Positions 63,329 through 64,000 of a stretch of DNA of 64,000 nucleotides are shown here, piece by piece. The stretch comes from Ralstonia condita (GTDB lineage Bacteria > Pseudomonadota > Gammaproteobacteria > Burkholderiales > Burkholderiaceae), in contig NZ_CATYWO010000003.1 in assembly GCF_958405655.1 (NCBI RefSeq), positions 62,001-126,000 on the forward strand, written 5' to 3'. The translations under genes were made by a program, and so were the position numbers. Below the pieces are notes generated by a model, which had not been told where the DNA came from, did no database searches, and saw only the letters and a program-made list of their open reading frames with translations. Position 1 is the stretch's first letter. The number at the start of each line of letters is the position of its first letter.

Positions 63329-64000
63329 TCAGCGCTGGCTTTCACGCCACCGGCGGAGCCAGCCAAGCCCCTCGCTCGTCCCCGCGCGAGGACGATACTC
63401 GCAGCCAACCCAACCGTCGTAGCCGAGCGTATCGAGCAGCGCAAACAGATACGGATAGTTCACCTCACCCTCGTCCGGCTCATGACGATCGGGCACCCCG
63501 GCGATCTGCACGTGGCCGACGCCGCCGATGGACTGCCTGAGCTTGACGGACAGATCACCTTCCATGATCTGCGCGTGGTACAGGTCGAACTGCACCTTCA
63601 GGTTGGGCGCGCCGATGTCCTTGCACACCGCGTGGGCCTGCGCCTGATGCGTGAGGAAATAGTCCGGCATGTCGCGCGTGTTGATCGGCTCGAGCACGAT
63701 GGTGACGCCCGCCCCAGCCGCCTCACGCGCGGCATGGGCGACATTCGCAACGTACGTTGCGTGATGACGAGCACGGTCGGCATCCGCGGGCAGCAGACCG
63801 GCCATCACGTGCAGGCGCGCATTGCCCAGCACCCGCGCGTATTCCAGGGCCGTCGCAATGCCGCGCTTGAATTCGTCCTCGCGTCCCGGCAGCGAGGCAA
63901 TGCCGCGCTCCCCGCTGGCCCAATCGCCCGGTGGGGCATTGAACAGCGCCTGCGTGAGCCCGGCATCGACCAGGCGGGCGCGGATATCCGCCTTGTCGAA
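63329..64000 (-). CDS. hyi: hydroxypyruvate isomerase family protein, C-terminal part (cut by window edge)
   Basis: A TIM-barrel sugar isomerase of the Hyi/OtnI type, probably interconverting hydroxypyruvate and tartronate semialdehyde. Visible segments are VTIVLEPINTRDMPDYFLT with the metal-binding Glu, LKVQFDLYHAQIMEGDL, VGHVQIAGVPDRHEPDEGEVNY (in part) and GWVGCEYRP. The reading frame is open across the window edge; the N-terminal part lies outside. It is read towards the Tad operon end. Confidence 0.9.
   Translation of the reverse strand, partial: FDKADIRARLVDAGLTQALFNAPPGDWASGERGIASLPGREDEFKRGIATALEYARVLGNARLHVMAGLLPADADRARHHATYVANVAHAAREAAGAGVTIVLEPINTRDMPDYFLTHQAQAHAVCKDIGAPNLKVQFDLYHAQIMEGDLSVKLRQSIGGVGHVQIAGVPDRHEPDEGEVNYPYLFALLDTLGYDGWVGCEYRPRAGTSEGLGWLRRWRESQR

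Overview
The window is about 64 kb of GC-rich DNA from the main chromosome of a beta-proteobacterium of the genus Ralstonia or a very close relative. This rests on remembered protein sequences and gene order (lpxL-lpxL-dapF divergent from metK, dnaA-dnaN-gyrB beside rpmH-rnpA-yidD-yidC-mnmE), not on a database search. The replication origin lies inside it: dnaA-box-like sequences sit between dnaA and rpmH (24852-25482), and replication genes are read away from the origin on both sides.

Left part (1-14.7 kb): start of dapF, two lipid A acyltransferases, metK with a structured leader and good terminator, an AraC-type remnant, an HPP-CBS membrane protein, a GST/Lrp divergent pair, an ECF41 sigma factor with its carboxymuconolactone decarboxylase partner (each behind an exact ECF41-type promoter), a YVTN-type lipoprotein, an acyl-CoA synthetase divergent from a Crp/Fnr regulator with CooA-like TGTCA-N6-YGACA sites, a fragment of a contractile-injection-system tape-measure protein, and a bestrophin-like channel.

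Accessory island (14.8-19.1 kb), between the bestrophin gene and gyrB: a P4-satellite-type immunity region (structured CI-like antisense RNA with seqA/seqB/seqC arrangement) followed by a small ORF; a 159-bp direct duplication of the 3' end of that ORF enclosing a 1.4-kb cargo with a two-TM protein and a divergent small ORF; an SRA-HNH modification-dependent endonuclease; a 13-unit 21-bp tandem repeat array; and a conserved 156-aa protein of unknown role. This is the part most likely to hold something undescribed.

Origin region (19-30 kb): gyrB, dnaN, dnaA, oriC, rpmH, rnpA, yidD, yidC, mnmE. Middle (30-46 kb): a Nudix-like protein with a broken Nudix box, rpsU, a frameshifted topoisomerase IB gene, an RND efflux operon (membrane fusion protein, pump, outer membrane factor) controlled by a divergent TetR regulator with an AcrR-like operator, a patatin-like protein, a flavin oxidoreductase lacking one redox cysteine, a DODA-type dioxygenase, a D-2-hydroxyacid dehydrogenase and GTP-dependent PEP carboxykinase.

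Right part (46.3-63 kb): an ArsR-type regulator, an AT-richer spacer with a candidate sigma-54 promoter, and a long co-directional Tad (Flp pilus) operon: two Flp-like pilins, TadG/TadE-like pseudopilins, CpaB, secretin, an FHA-CpaF fusion ATPase, TadB, TadC, a DUF192 protein, an OmpA-type lipoprotein, a lytic transglycosylase, and a PhoB-like regulator whose receiver lacks the phospho-acceptor Asp. No TadZ/CpaE and no prepilin peptidase are present in the window. The window ends inside a hydroxypyruvate isomerase-like gene.
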